A DNA stretch of 64,000 nt from Thinopyrum elongatum (lineage: Eukaryota > Streptophyta > Magnoliopsida > Poales > Poaceae). Under the pieces are notes generated by a model. It had not been told where the DNA came from. It saw only the letters and a program-made list of their open reading frames with translations, and ran no database searches. The stretch is taken from contig CM022302.1 of the NCBI GenBank assembly GCA_011799875.1, positions 302,447,048-302,511,047 on the forward strand, written 5' to 3'. The position numbers and the translations under genes are program-made. Positions within the stretch are counted from its first letter, which is position 1. The number at the start of each line of letters is the position of its first letter. Shown piece after piece: positions 32,012 to 44,076 of the stretch.

Positions 32012-32689
32012 ATGGAACCCACGAGGCAGGTCGTGCGCCACACGATGGCCATTGGAGTCTCAGGATCACCTGCTGTGCTAGCTGAGATGATGACCTATCT
32101 GGGTTATCGCTGGCACCCTGAGTACACCGTGTACGAGCAGTACCAGGACTTTAACCGGGAGCAGTACCGTGCCATCGTCCACCTCTACTCTCGGGATTAT
32201 AACTCCTCTACTGTGTTGCACACCGCTCATGGTGTTGGAGTGACCATCGATATGGCAGTCCACAATGCTGCTTACGCTGCTCTGACACGTCTCCGTGGAG
32301 AGTATCGGGCGTTGGACACTTCCCCTTTCAGGCACATCGCTATCGCATCCGACGATGGTGAGGAGGGATACTACACTGCTGCCTACTCCACCGTCACCCG
32401 AGAGCCCTTCCACCATCAGAACTTTGTTCTGCATGCTGATGGGCTGGATCGAGCTAACTGAGCTCTTCGCCACGAGTTGTACACCACCCGTCGGCACCTT
32501 TACAGCGCTCTGATGCTGTTGCACCCCTTTGTCCGATCTGGAGAGCTGCCGCGTTCTGCGATCTACCCAGCCAGGACCGTGATGCCCCATGGTGTCGGTT
32601 GGCCAGAGGTGGGAGGCTACACTCCCGCACTTGGTCCTCTTTTGCCACCTGGACATCTGATTCTGCACCAGAGTATCCACGGACCCTAG
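32012..32689 (+). pseudogene. extra ORF upstream of gag, unknown product (dsRNA-binding-like pattern)
   Basis: The ATG at 32012 sits directly after a splice-acceptor-like TTGTTTTCAG. The frame runs about 225 residues to TAG 32687, with one in-frame TGA at 32459-32461 that looks like a CGA-to-TGA change. The middle part (YRAIVHLYSRDY, then GVTIDMAVHNAAYAALTRLR) has beta strands followed by an Ala-rich helix, recalling the C-terminal half of double-stranded RNA-binding domains; this is inference, not a match I can prove. The C-terminal part is Pro/Gly/His rich. It lies between the PBS and gag in sense orientation, where ordinary Tekay elements have only a leader. Confidence 0.6.
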
Positions 32690-33008
32690 GATACTGACGT
32701 GGAGGACTTCCCGTCGCGACACTACCAGCTGTCAGGCTACACCTACCTCCATAGTTCCTCCTGGGACTGATGTAGTCTTGCTTATTGGTATTAGATGCAT
32801 TCGCCGCGAGCCTGCGTGCCGCCTATGATGTCTTTAGTCTATGTACTGAACTCTGTGTACTGAACTCTATGCATGACCCCTTTGGCAAGATATGCCGACT
32901 ACTATGTAGTATCTATCGTGCTCCTTTCATTGTGCATGTTTCATCATGAATGATTCTTGTCTTTGCAAATTTCTCAATGCTGAACTACCCCTGTTATATA
33001 TTAGCAGG

Positions 33009-36000
33009 ATGGTTAGACCAGGTGGTCGTGGTCGTGGTGGCAACGCCCCACCACCACCTGAGTACTTGGCTGGTATGATCCAACAGTTCGAGCTGAACCG
33101 CCAGTTCATGGAGAATATGATGGCTCAGTTTCCTCTCCCCAATATGAACCAGCAGCCAGCCCCAGTAACTCTACAGGATTTCATGCGCCTAAACCCAACC
33201 ATCTACCGCAGCTCAACTCAGCCTCTGGCTGCTGATGACTGGCTCCGTGACATCACATATGAGATGGAGTCTGCTGATGTAGCCCCTACCAGCTATGTCA
33301 CCTTTGCTTCCGTCTTCCTGAAGGGACCCGCTGCTCAATGGTGGGACAACCACATGCGTACTCTGCCAGCTGGAACAATCATCACCTGGCCAGACTTCCA
33401 AGCTGCTTTCCGTGCCCGCTTCATTCCTCAAGGAAAGAAGCATGAGTTCCGCAGCCTCACCCAGGGCAACAAAACTGTGGAAGCTTATCAGCGGGAGTTT
33501 CTGGACTTATCCCGCTATGCTGAAGAGGACATTGCAACTGATGCCCATAGACAGGAGAGGTTCCGTGATGGACTACAAGCTGACATCAAGCTCGCACTGC
33601 TAGTGCATGACTTTGCCGATTTCGCCACCTTGGTGAACAAGGCCATCAATGTCGAGACTGGTCTGCAGGAACACCAGGGCTCTCTCAGGCGCAACCGTGA
33701 GACGGGCTCATCTTCGGGCCCGCCCTCACAGAAGCGTAAGATCTGGATCCCGAACAGCATGTACCATCCAAATGCACCTGCTCCAAGGCAGTCTTATGCT
33801 GCACCACGTCTGCCTCCTCCACCACCCAGGCAGCCAAGACTTCCAGCTGCACCACCCCAAGCTCCTGCTCCCACTCCCAATGATGGTTTGTGCTTCAGGT
33901 GTGGCCGTCCAGGTCACCGTGCTAGGGAATGCAACCAGATCCAGAATCAACTGGCACTTCCAACAGCTGGCCGTGGAAACAATCAACCCCGCAACAACAA
34001 TGCCAGGCCTTATGGTCGTGTTCATGCCAACCACGTTGACCTGAATGAAGCTCAGGACCAGCCTGCTACTGTGATGGGTACACTCCTCGTAAATTCAGTA
34101 CCAGCATCCGTTTTATTTGATACAGGTGCATCGCATTCATTCATGTTAGAAGATTTTGCATGCTTGCACGACATTAAATGTGAGGACATGAACGCTTCGC
34201 TATTAGTACACACCCCTGCGGGCCAATGTCGAACCTCCATGATTTGCAACGACGTCCCCGTTGAAATCGAAGGACTGGAATTCCTTGTCTCTCCCATCAT
34301 ACTGAAGTCCTGTAGCATTTATCTCATTCTGGGAATGGATTGGTTGAAAGCGCATACTGCTTCTATAGTTTGCGCCACTAAGACCGTCCATCTGCTACAC
34401 CCTTCTGATGAAATAATAAGCTACAATGCTCGTCTGGTTCAGAATGCCGAGGCAAGGCTTTATGCGTTGAATGCATTGAACGCTGCACCACTCGAGGGCA
34501 TTGAAAACATTCCCGTCGTGCGCGAATTCCTCGACGTCTTTCCTGAAGAACTTCCAGGGATTCCCCCTACTAGAGCTGTCGAATTCATCATCGACTTGAA
34601 ACCAGGCACCACTCCTATAGCCAAACGACCCTACAAGATGCCGCCGCATGAACTCATTGAGCTTAAGGAGGAAATCGGCAAATCTCTTCGCAGTGGTTTC
34701 ATTCGTCCAAGTTGCTCTCCTTGGGGAGCACCTTCTCTCTTTGTCAAGAAGAAGGATGGGACAAACCGCTTGGTCCAAGACTACCGTCCTATCAATCAAG
34801 CTACCATTCAGAACAAATATCCTCTTCCTCGGATCAATGATCTGTATGATCAACTGGCTGGTTCATCAGTGTTCTCCAAACTCGACTTGAGGTTGGGTTA
34901 CCACCAGATCCGTGTTCGTGAAGAGGATATCCCAAAGACCGCATTTGTGACTCGCTATGGTTCATACAAGTACACCGTCATGTCTTTTGGCTTAACCAAT
35001 GCTCCAGCCACCTTCTCTCGTCTGATGAACTATATATTCATGGAATACCTCGACAAGTTCGTCGTGGTTTATCTGGATGATATCCTTGTGTACTCCAAGA
35101 ATAAAGAAGAACATGCTGAACATCTTTGTCTTGTTCTGGAAAAGCTTCGAGAGCATCAACTATATGCCAAGTTCTCCAAGTGTGAATTCTGGCTACCCGA
35201 AGTAACCTATCTTGGGCATGTCATCTCTAAGGATGGTATTGCCGTCAACCCAGAACGAGTTCAGGCTATTCTCGATTGGACTCCTTCGAAGAACGTCAAG
35301 CAAGTCAGAAGTTTTCTTGGACTCGCCAGCTATTGCTGTCGATTCATCGAGAACTTCTCCAAGATTGCCAAGCCCCTGACTGGCCTGCTTCACAAAGGCG
35401 TCAAGTTTCAATGGACAGAAAAGTGTCAGGAAAGTTTCCAGGCACTCAAAGACAAGTTGACTTCTGTCCCAGTGCTTGCTCCACCAGACACTAAGAAGGA
35501 CTTCGTCATTTATTGCGACGCTTCACGTCAAGGATTAGGCGGTGTCCTAATGCAAGAGCGCAGAGTGATTGCATATGCCTCTCATCAATTGCGCCCTCAC
35601 GAAGAGAACTACCCAGTTCATGACCTCGAGCTTGCTGCAGTCATACATGCACTTAAACAGTGGCGACATTACCTTCTCGGTAATCGTTGCGAGATCTTCA
35701 CCGACCACCAAAGTCTGAAGTATCTGTTTACTCAGCCAGACCTGAACCTCCGTCAACAGAGATGGATGGAAACTATAGCAAATTTTGACTTGGGTATTCC
35801 CTATACGCCGGGCAAGGCTAATGTAATGGCTGATGCCTTGAGCCGCAAGTCATATTGCAACCACCTCCGGGTTCACAAATTTCAGCCCTCGCTTATTGAA
35901 GAATTCAGAAAGCTGAACCTCCATATTGTTTCTCCTGGTGCACTCGCTCCCCCTCCTCCAGAGTGCCGCAAAATGAACCTCCACGTTGTTTCTCAGGGTT

Positions 36001-37474
36001 CTCTCAATACCCTGGTTGCTAAACTAGATCTCGTGGACAACATCAAGACGCTACAGAAATATGACTCTCAAGCCCATAAGATTAAGCGCTACCTCGTAGA
36101 AGGAAGGCCCTCATACTTCACTGTTGAAGATGATGACACTGTATTCTTTAAAGGTCGCCTAATGGTCCCAATAAGTCAGAAAAACCTGGATTTGACTCAG
36201 AAGGTTATGAAAGAAGCTCATGATACACCTCTGTCTATTCATCCCGGTAGCACCAAGATGTACCAAGACATTCGTCAGAGATTCTGGTGGTCTAATACGA
36301 AGCAAGACATTGTTTGTTATGTTGCTGAGTGTGACGTTTGCCGTCGTATCAAAGCCGAACATCAAAGGCCTGCTGGAACTCTGCAACCTATCACTATCCC
36401 TAAATGGAAATGGGACCATGTTGAGATGGACTTCGTCACTGGATTTCCCAAATCGCAGAAAGGTAATGATGCTATTCTTATCGTCATTGATCGGCTTTCT
36501 AAAGTTGCACATTTTCTGGCCTCAAAGAAACGATCACTGCTAGTCAGCTTGCAACCCTCTATATGTCCAAAATTGTTTCACTTCACGGTATTCCATTGGT
36601 AATCAGTTCCGATCATGGCAGCTTATTCACTTCAATATTCTGGGCAAGTTTCCAAGAAGCTATGGGAACTCATCTGTCATTTAGTACTGCATTTCATCCT
36701 CAGTCGCAAGGGCAAGTTGAACGTGTCAACCAAGTTCTCGAAGACATGCTTCGAGCTTGTGTTATTTCCTTCGGTAAGAAATGGGAGGAATCTCTCCCGT
36801 ATGCTGAGTTCTCATATAACAATAGCTATCAAGCTAGTCTGAAGATGGCTCCCTTCGGAGTGTTATATGGACGAAAGTGCCGAACCCCTCTGAACTGGTC
36901 AGAAACTGGGGAACGTCCACTCTTCGGTCCGGATATTATCCAACACGCCGAAGAACAAGTCCGCATTATTCGCGAGAATCTGAAGACTGCTCAGTCACGT
37001 CAGAAGAGTCAGTATGACCGTCATCATAAAGACATGGTCTATCAACCTGGCGAAAAGGCTTATCTTTGAGTCACACCAATGAAGGGTGCTCACCGCTTCG
37101 GGATCAAGGGCAAGCTAGCTCCTCGCTATATTGGCCCTTTCACTATTCTGGAGAAGCGTGGAAAAGTGGCATACCAACTGGAGCTTCCGCCGAACCTTTC
37201 TCAGGTTCATGATGTGTTCCACGTGTCACAGCTCCGCCGCTGCTTCAAAGACCCAATCCGAGCAGTGGATCACGAAGTGCTCGAGTTGCAACAAGATCTC
37301 TCTTATAAAGAGCATTCGGTCCGCATTCTTGACCAAGCTGAACGCCGCACACGTCACAAGGCGATCAAGTTCCTCAAAGTTCAGTGGTCGCATCACTCTG
37401 AAGACGAAGCCACTTGGGAACGCGAGGATCGCCTGCGTGATGAATACCCCACACTGTTTCCTTCTACCTCCTAA
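33009..37474 (+). pseudogene. gag-pol: gag-pol of the long-LTR chromovirus, nearly intact
   Basis: The ATG at 33009 follows ATATTAGCAGG, another acceptor-like site. Gag has [10 protein letters not shown] and [10 protein letters not shown] in its core and a zinc knuckle [14 protein letters not shown] (about 33890). Protease is [10 protein letters not shown] (near 34115). Reverse transcriptase has YLDD at about 35069-35080, RNase H has [11 protein letters not shown], and integrase has HHCC (ECDVCRR) then D-D-E (DFVTGFP, SSDHGSLF, GQVERVN). A chromodomain (KVQWSHHSEDEATWE) lies at the end. The frame shifts once near 36516-36527, and a TGA at 37067-37069 (likely from CGA) interrupts the integrase C-terminus. 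The stop is TAA at 37472. All catalytic residues I could check are present. Confidence 0.94.
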
Positions 37475-37497
37475 ATCTCGGGACGAGATTTCTTGTA

Positions 37498-37509
37498 TTG
37501 GAGGAGAAT
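37498..37509 (+). other. PPT of the long-LTR chromovirus
   Basis: TTGGAGGAGAAT directly before the 3' LTR at 37510, just after CTCGGGACGAGATTTCTTG, a palindrome (CTCGGGACGAG). Confidence 0.8.
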
Positions 37510-40500
37510 TGTAACGCCCTGTTAATTAAACTATAGTGAACCTCTGCTAATGATGCCACGTCACCTCAGTTACTGTTGTTAATCTCGCGTTAGTTCAAAT
37601 CGATTCAAATTCAAATTTGAATTAAAGGCAAACAACAGAAGTTTTCAAACAATAAAACTAAAATGTTCGGGTTGTGCCAAATAATGCGTAGGTAATTATG
37701 GTGGAGAAACCACACTTTTTACAAAATGCTTAAATACTCTAAAATGATTAAAACAGTAGTTGAAACGATTAAATAAATGCCTTTGATATTTTACAAAATG
37801 CTAATCTAATTTATTATTGGGTCAAACTTTTTGTGGCAGTGGGTGGTGTTGAGACACTAAACTAGGAATTTACTTTGCGATATATAAAACAAAACTAGTT
37901 CAAGAAATAAAAGAAATCAGTAAAAGAAAATAAACAAAGGAAAAGGAAATTGCAAAAAAGTAAAGAAATAGAAAACACCACTGGGCCAACTGGCCCAGCC
38001 GGCCCCCTCCCCACTCCTCGATAACCCCCTGGGGAAACCCTAAACCCCCCTGTCCGCTACACTTCCCCCACTCCCTCGTTCTCTCTCCCTCTTCCCCGAT
38101 CCAGATCTGGATCGAGGACAAACCCCCATCCACGCCATCGCCTGACGCCGCCCGGAGCTACCTCGCCACCGAGTCGCCGCCCCGTCGCCGGATCTCGCTT
38201 CTCCGACCTCCTCCTCGAGCAGCTTCCTCGAGCCTCGCCGCCCTCTTCTCATGAACGGAGGGTGAGGAAACCCCCGGCCTCTCCTCCTCTGTCCTCGTCC
38301 CTCGCACCGCTCGGCTCGCGACCGCATGGCCTCGCACGTGCCGTCGCCGGCCTCATCGCGCCCCTGTGCCCCCACTCACCCCGCGGTCGTGTGCCTTGCT
38401 GCCGCGGCTCCCTCCCCGTCCGCCACTGCGTCGCCCCTCGCCGCGCTCGCCGGAGCTCCCCTATGGCCCCTGCGCCGCCTCGCAGCCGCGCTCCCGCTCG
38501 GCCCCTGGCCTCGCCCGCAGCCCCCCGTGCGCTGCTCCCGCGTCCGCCCGCTCCAACCGCAGCCACCGCTCGCCCAGCGTGTGCTGCCCCGCCTCGTCGG
38601 CGCTGCTGCTACCTCGTCGCCCCGGCCTTCCTCACACGCACGCGCCTGCAGCCGCGCACCTCCGCCGCAGCCACCTCCGCTGCCCAGCATCGCCGCCGCT
38701 CGCCGACCCGCCGCCCTCCGCAGGCGCCGTCCGCGGCCGGTTCGCCGTGGTCGCGCTCCGGCGAGCCACTCACCCGCGCCCCGGTTTTGCCCGTTTGGGC
38801 GCCCACGCCCGGGCGCCCGCTGGCGCCCGTCGCCTGTTCGGGTTTCACCCGATGCCCGCACCCGCTATGGCCTTTGGCCCATTGACAGCCGGGGCCCACG
38901 CCCCTGAGAACATTAAAATAAATAAATAAATAAATAAATAATTAAATAATTAGTTAAATAATTAATTAGCTTAATTAATCTGGTTTAATTAAACCTAATT
39001 AACCTGCTAATAAAACTAACTACTATTAATTAGTTAACAACCTATGACATGCGGGACCCACCCGTCAGTTGACTGGTCAACGGTCAACTTTGACCGCTGA
39101 TGTCATGCTGATGCAGTAAACATATTTTTGAATTAAATTAATCTGATAATTCTAAAAATGAATTAAAACTTTAAAAATTAATATAAAATAATCCGTAACT
39201 CGGATGAAAATACTTTGTACATGAAAGTTGCTCAGAATTTCGAGACAAATCCGAATACGCAGTCCGTTCATTCGCCACACGTCCCTAGCATAGCGAACAT
39301 GCAACAATCCACCTCCAGTTCGTCTGTCCGAAAACGTCAAACACCGGGAATACTTTCCCGAAATGTTTTCCCCCTTCGCCAATAGCACCTAGTACTGCGT
39401 TAGGGAACGCCTAGCACTGCTATTTGCTTTGTCATGCATCGTCATGCATCTGTTTGCATTATATTCATTGTTTCTTCCCCCTCTTCTCTCCGGTAGACTA
39501 CGAGACTGACGCCGCTGTTGCTGCCCCGATCGACTACGGTGTTGACGACCCCTCCTTCTCGACTGAGCTTCCAGGTAAGCAAACCCCCCTTGTTCATCCC
39601 GATATCGCCTACTCTCTCCCTCTACTGCTTGCATTAGAGTAGTGTAGCCGTTACTGCTTTCGGTTGAACCTATACTACTGCATAGCCTGTCCTTGTTACT
39701 TCTGTTGTTACCTTACCTGCAATCCTATATGCTTAGTATAGGTTGCTAGTTTATCATCAGTGGCCCTACATACTTGTCCGTCTGCCATGCTATACTACTG
39801 GGCCGTGATCACTCGGGAGGTGATCACGGGTATATACTATATACTATTACATACTTATGTTACTTTCGGATATGGGGCTGAAGGGACAAGTGGTTCCACC
39901 CAAGTAGTGGTGGGCCTGGGTTCCCTACGGCCCCTGAGTGTTACTTTGTGGCGGAGCAACAGGGCAGGTTGTGACCACCTAGGAGACAGGTGGGCCTGGT
40001 CCCTGGTCGGCGTCCGCGGTTACATCAAATAACAAGCTTAACGAGATCTTGGTATTTTATCTGAGTTGGCCACTGGCCTATACGCACTAACCACCACGCG
40101 GGAACAGTTATGGGCACTCGATGTCGTTGTATCAGCCGAAGCCTTCTAGACGTCAGCGACTGAGCGGCGCGCGCCGGATTGGACTGGAACGCCTGCTCTT
40201 GTATTAGGGGGGCCAGGTCTGCTTCCGGTCGCCCACGCAACGCGCAGGAGTGCAAAGGGCGATGGGCTGAAGACCCCTGCGCGCTTAGGATTTAGACCGG
40301 CGTGCTGACCTCTCTGTTGAGCCTAGGTAGGGTTGCGACGTGTTGATCTTTCGAGGCCGGGCATGACCCAGGAAAGTGTGTCCGGCCAGAGGGATCGAGC
40401 GTGTTGGGTAATGTGGTGCACCCCTGCAGGGAAGATTGATCTATTCGAATAGCCGTGTCCACGGTAATAGGACAACCCGGAGTTGTACTTCGACCTTATG

Positions 40501-41276
40501 ACAACTAGAACCGGATACTTAATAAAACACACCCCTTACAAGTTCCAGATACAACCCGGTGATCGCTCTCTCACAGGGCGACGAGGAGAGGATCGCCGGG
40601 TAGGATTATGCTATACGATTGTTACTTGGTTAACTTACCAGCTACTCTCTTCTATTGCTTCAAGATGGAGACTACCAGAAGCGTAGTCTTCGCTAGGACT
40701 AGCTATCCCCCTCTTATTCTGGCATTCTGCAGTTCAGTCCACAGATACTACCCATTTCATTGATACCGATGCATATGTAGTGTAGATCCTTGCTTGCGAG
40801 TACTTTGGATGAGTACTCACGATTGCTTTGCTCCCTCTTTTTCCACCTTTCCATTCTTCTCGGATGTCGCAACCAGTTGCTGGAGCCCAGGAGCCAGACA
40901 CCACTGTCGACGACGACTCCTACTACACTGAGGGTGCCTACTACTACGTGCAGGCCGCCGACGATGATCAGGAGTAGTTTAGGAGGATCCCAGGCAGGAG
41001 GCCCGCGCCTCTTTCGATCTGTATCCCCGGTTTGTGCTAGCCATCTTATGGCACCTTGTTTAACTTATGTCTGTACTCAGATATTGTTGCTTCCGCTGAC
41101 TCGTCTATGATCGAGCTTATGTATTTGAGCCCTCGAGGCCCTGGCTTGTAATATGAAGCTTGTATGACTTTAATTTGTGTTTAGAGTTGTGTTGTGATAT
41201 CTTCCCGTGAGTCCCTGATTTTGATCGTACACGTTTGCGTGTATGATTAGTGTACGGTCATATCGGGGGCGTCACA
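37510..41276 (+). repeat. 3' LTR of the long-LTR chromovirus
   Basis: 3767 bp, TGTAACGCCC...GCGTCACA, with the same internal layout as the 5' copy. The exon-like segments are at 39497-39574 and 40864-40977. Confidence 0.93.
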
Positions 41277-41281
41277 GTGCC

Positions 41282-42180
41282 TTCTCCTCGACCATCTTCA
41301 TCTCCTCGGCCGCCGCCTTTCTCTCCTCTAGTTCAACCTTTGTCTCCTCAGCCGCCACCAACCTCTCCTCGGCCGCCGCCCTCTTCTCCTTGGCCTCCGC
41401 CCTCCACCGCTTGGCTTCACCCCTCTCCTCCATTTCTTTGAGCTTCAACATTTTTTTTCTTCGGCATACTCTTTCCTCGCTGTGACAATGGCATCAAATC
41501 CTTCCTTGAGATCATTATTCCGGCCTTGTTTCCCTTCACTTTCCTAGTTCCATTAGGTCTATATGATTTAGTCGCCGAGTGATGAGTGGGCCTCCTTCTC
41601 TCCTCACCTAGGCCATCTTCTTCATCCTCCAAGACCACACTTTTCTTCTTCGAAGCATAAAAAACTTCTCTAGTTTTCCACTTCTCCTCATCCTTTAGTT
41701 CTTTGAAGCAATGATGGAAAGTGAAAGCTCTTCCTTTCTTCTTCCTCTTCTCTCCTTTATTGTTCCTCTCTCGAAATAATCCTTGCGCAATCATTTTCTA
41801 CAAGAAAACAACCAAGATGTCATCATCAAATTAGGGAACATTTAAATATTTCTGGAAAGTAGAGAAAGCACACATGAATAGCAAATGTTTAACAAGTCAC
41901 TATCACCACAACCACTTGGGTTCATGCGATCAACATTTGCCAAGCAACCGGCCCGCTTTTGACATTCGGCGTTGATGGTGCCCCAACATTGACGAAGAGA
42001 GTCCCTTGATCGAAAGTGGCCACTAGTGTTGCGCTCATCGAAGTACTCCTTGATGCGTTGCCAATACGTGTTCACGGCTTGGTCGGTCCCAAAGTTTGCA
42101 TCTTGAGAGACTTTTTTCCATGCAATGCAAATCAACACATCTTCGGCGTTGGTATAATGTGCGGTTCTTCCCTTCATAAG
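41282..42180 (-). pseudogene. Harbinger ORF1 (Myb/SANT plus NAM-associated), N-terminal part
   Basis: On the minus strand MKGRTAHYTNAEDVLICIAW (from 42177) starts a Myb/SANT-like DNA-binding domain with conserved tryptophans (YWQRIKEYF, LRQCWGTIN) and GCLANVDRMNPSG. An AT-rich, intron-like gap follows. Then comes the NAM-associated part (KKKGRAFTFHHCFKELKDEEKWK, near 41730) and an Ala/Glu-rich coiled coil that runs to the insertion point at 41281. It continues at 27871. An upstream MDEEVF in another frame points to a frameshift just before 42177. Confidence 0.8.
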
Positions 42181-42721
42181 AAGACCTCTTCGTCCATGTC
42201 AAGATTGTCATCATCATATTGAGTTTTATATTTTTGTGATACATACTCATGCGAGAAATAATCATCATTTGTCAGATTTGTCGCGCGCATGAAAGCTTCA
42301 TCATCAAGACTACAAATGGACATACACGTAATCAACTTCACATTCTATTTGAATCTAAACTTGAAACAACAAACAAGAGCACAAAAGAATGTAAAAGAAC
42401 TTTTTTTAGCTTTGCGACGTATCGTCGAACACGTTGGATGCGGTTGCCCTCAGCGTGACCACATCTTCCTCCATGGCCGGCGGTGGCGGGAGGCGGACGG
42501 GGGGCGGTTGCGTGGAAGACAACTGAAGGCAGTTGGGCGGTTGGCACGCGGCTGACGTTTTTACATCTCCAGTAGGTGGAGATGCAAATTTGCATCGCGA
42601 GGTGTTGCATTCCCAGAGATGTAATTTTTTGCATCTGCATCACTGTTGGAGAGGGATCTTTGGGCCTCGGAGATGCAAAATTTAGTTATTTTTGCATCTA
42701 CATCTTCTATTGGAGATGCTC

Positions 42722-43854
42722 TAACGAACCAAAACGTTCGATGAAAGACCCCCTCCAACATAAATGACCCCATCAGGCGCAAACAAAACAGGCCTGACGG
42801 CCCATTATGTTGGGCCTCTTCCCAACCGTTAATAAAAGGAAAGAAAAAACAGAAAAAAGTCCAAGTAACAAAAAAGCAGTAAAAAAAATGAAGAAAAAAA
42901 AGAACTCCTTGCCATCGACATACAAAAATAAGAAGTAGCAGCGATTCGGTGCTAGAGCGCAGCTGCTCCCGAAATCATCGGCGTTGCCTGCTGTTTCGGG
43001 ATTCTAACAATTCCAGCTGGTGCGTCAGAACGGCAACACCGAATAATAAGGATACAGGAGATATACGGCGTGCAACAGTGCGTTCTGGTGGGCCAATTTC
43101 GTAGGGAAGGACGTCCAGGCGTGCGATGGCCTTCCTGGTCCGCGGACCAGAACGTCGCGTTTATGACTGAGCCGTGGACCAGGATGTCAGGTGGAGCGAC
43201 ACCGCTGGCATGCGTCGCCGCGCCGGGGTCGTGGCCGCCTCGGCTGATGCTGGAGGCCGCCTCCGTACTGGGAGGTCGACCGCCGCGTCGACGCTGCCGG
43301 GAGGTTGATGCCGCTACTCTGCTACCCTTGCGTCCGCAGGTCGAGCATGCAGCGTTGTGTGCCACGAGCCTGGGGGAAGCATCGGTGGAACGCCGGGCGC
43401 CGCGCTGCTGGCACCGCGAGCAAGCACGCCGGGGTTGAGTACCACGAGAGCGTCGAGGCTAAACCGTAGAAGGCCGTCGTCCCAGAAGAGGGCACCGCGC
43501 GCTGGGGCCTTGCGCGGGCTCTGTTCAAGGCGAAGAAGGGAATGGGCGAGCGGAAGTTGCCGGTGGCATTCTGTGGGGCGCTAGGGCCTCGACCGTTGGT
43601 AGCCAAAAGGCTAGGAACCGTCGGGAGGAGCGGCGTCTCGTCGGTGGGGCTAACCACCGACAGGGATTTGCGGCTCGTGAAATCTCTCCGCTGTAGCGTG
43701 CTGACAGGGATTTGGAGTACTTATTTATGTGTAACCACCGAGAATTTAAAACGTTTTTAAAACATGCTCAATCAGAAGTCAGAACAATGCACATTTAGCG
43801 GTATGACTGGATATATAATTATCATACAGATTTGGCATTTCATCAGTGGAGAGT
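42722..43854. other. interval without a supported gene
   Basis: It starts with an AT-rich stretch (42830-42920). A GC-rich region (42955-43700) follows with overlapping minus-strand frames of 137 residues (43365-42952) and 111 residues (43657-43322). Neither has a recognisable domain, and their codon choice just follows the GC content. It may be a decayed gene or promoter. Confidence 0.5.
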
Positions 43855-44061
43855 CCATTACAGCGTCGTGCTACACACTGGGAAACGGGATAGTACACAG
43901 GAAGCCACCTTTGCATGGAGTACTAAACTTCACCTAGAAGGACCAGCACATACTAATCCATTACAGCGTCGTGCTACGCATCAGGAAAACGGGCTAAAAC
44001 ACAGGGAGCCACCCTTGCATACTTAAAACTTCACCTACAAGAGGACCGCCACATACCAAGT
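43855..44061. repeat. imperfect 103-bp tandem duplication
   Basis: Two units starting CCATTACAGCGTCGTGCTAC (43855 and 43958) carry ACAGG.AGCCACC and ACTTCACCTA at the same places. It lies just downstream of the small gene at 44077-44566, probably in its 3' untranslated region. Confidence 0.8.
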
Positions 44062-44076
44062 ACAGTCAGCGTACAG

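Larger units (their letters stand above)
27872..41276 (+). mobile_element. Tekay/Del-like chromovirus with 3.8-kb LTRs, TSD GTGCC
   Basis: LTRs 27872-31677 and 37510-41276 begin TGTAACGCCC and end GGGCGTCACA. GTGCC flanks both (27867-27871, 41277-41281). PBS, an extra ORF, gag, protease, reverse transcriptase, RNase H, integrase and chromodomain follow in order. Long LTRs plus a chromodomain fit the Tekay (Del) clade. The insertion splits the ORF1 gene of Harbinger B. The two LTRs are very similar, so the insertion is fairly recent. The polyprotein is nearly intact: one frameshift and one stop. Confidence 0.94.
19887..42721 (-). mobile_element. Harbinger-like element B carrying only ORF1, heavily nested
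   Basis: The left end GAGCATCTTCGATATAAGACG and the inverted right end GAGCATCTCCAATAGAAGATG (read inward from 42721) pair as imperfect terminal inverted repeats. Flanking triplets are TAG and TAA, close to the TAA/TTA target of PIF/Harbinger. Without the foldback MITE (19916-20134), Harbinger A (20138-26863) and the chromovirus (27872-41276) it is about 2.5 kb. It encodes a Myb/SANT plus NAM-associated protein but no transposase. The left end is interrupted after 29 bases by the MITE, so the pairing rests on short matches. Confidence 0.65.

Noticed and set aside
43322..43657. Minus-strand 111-residue frame and its neighbour at 42952-43365 as a gene
   Set aside because: No domain, no clear splice sites and overlapping open frames; listed only as an uncertain interval.
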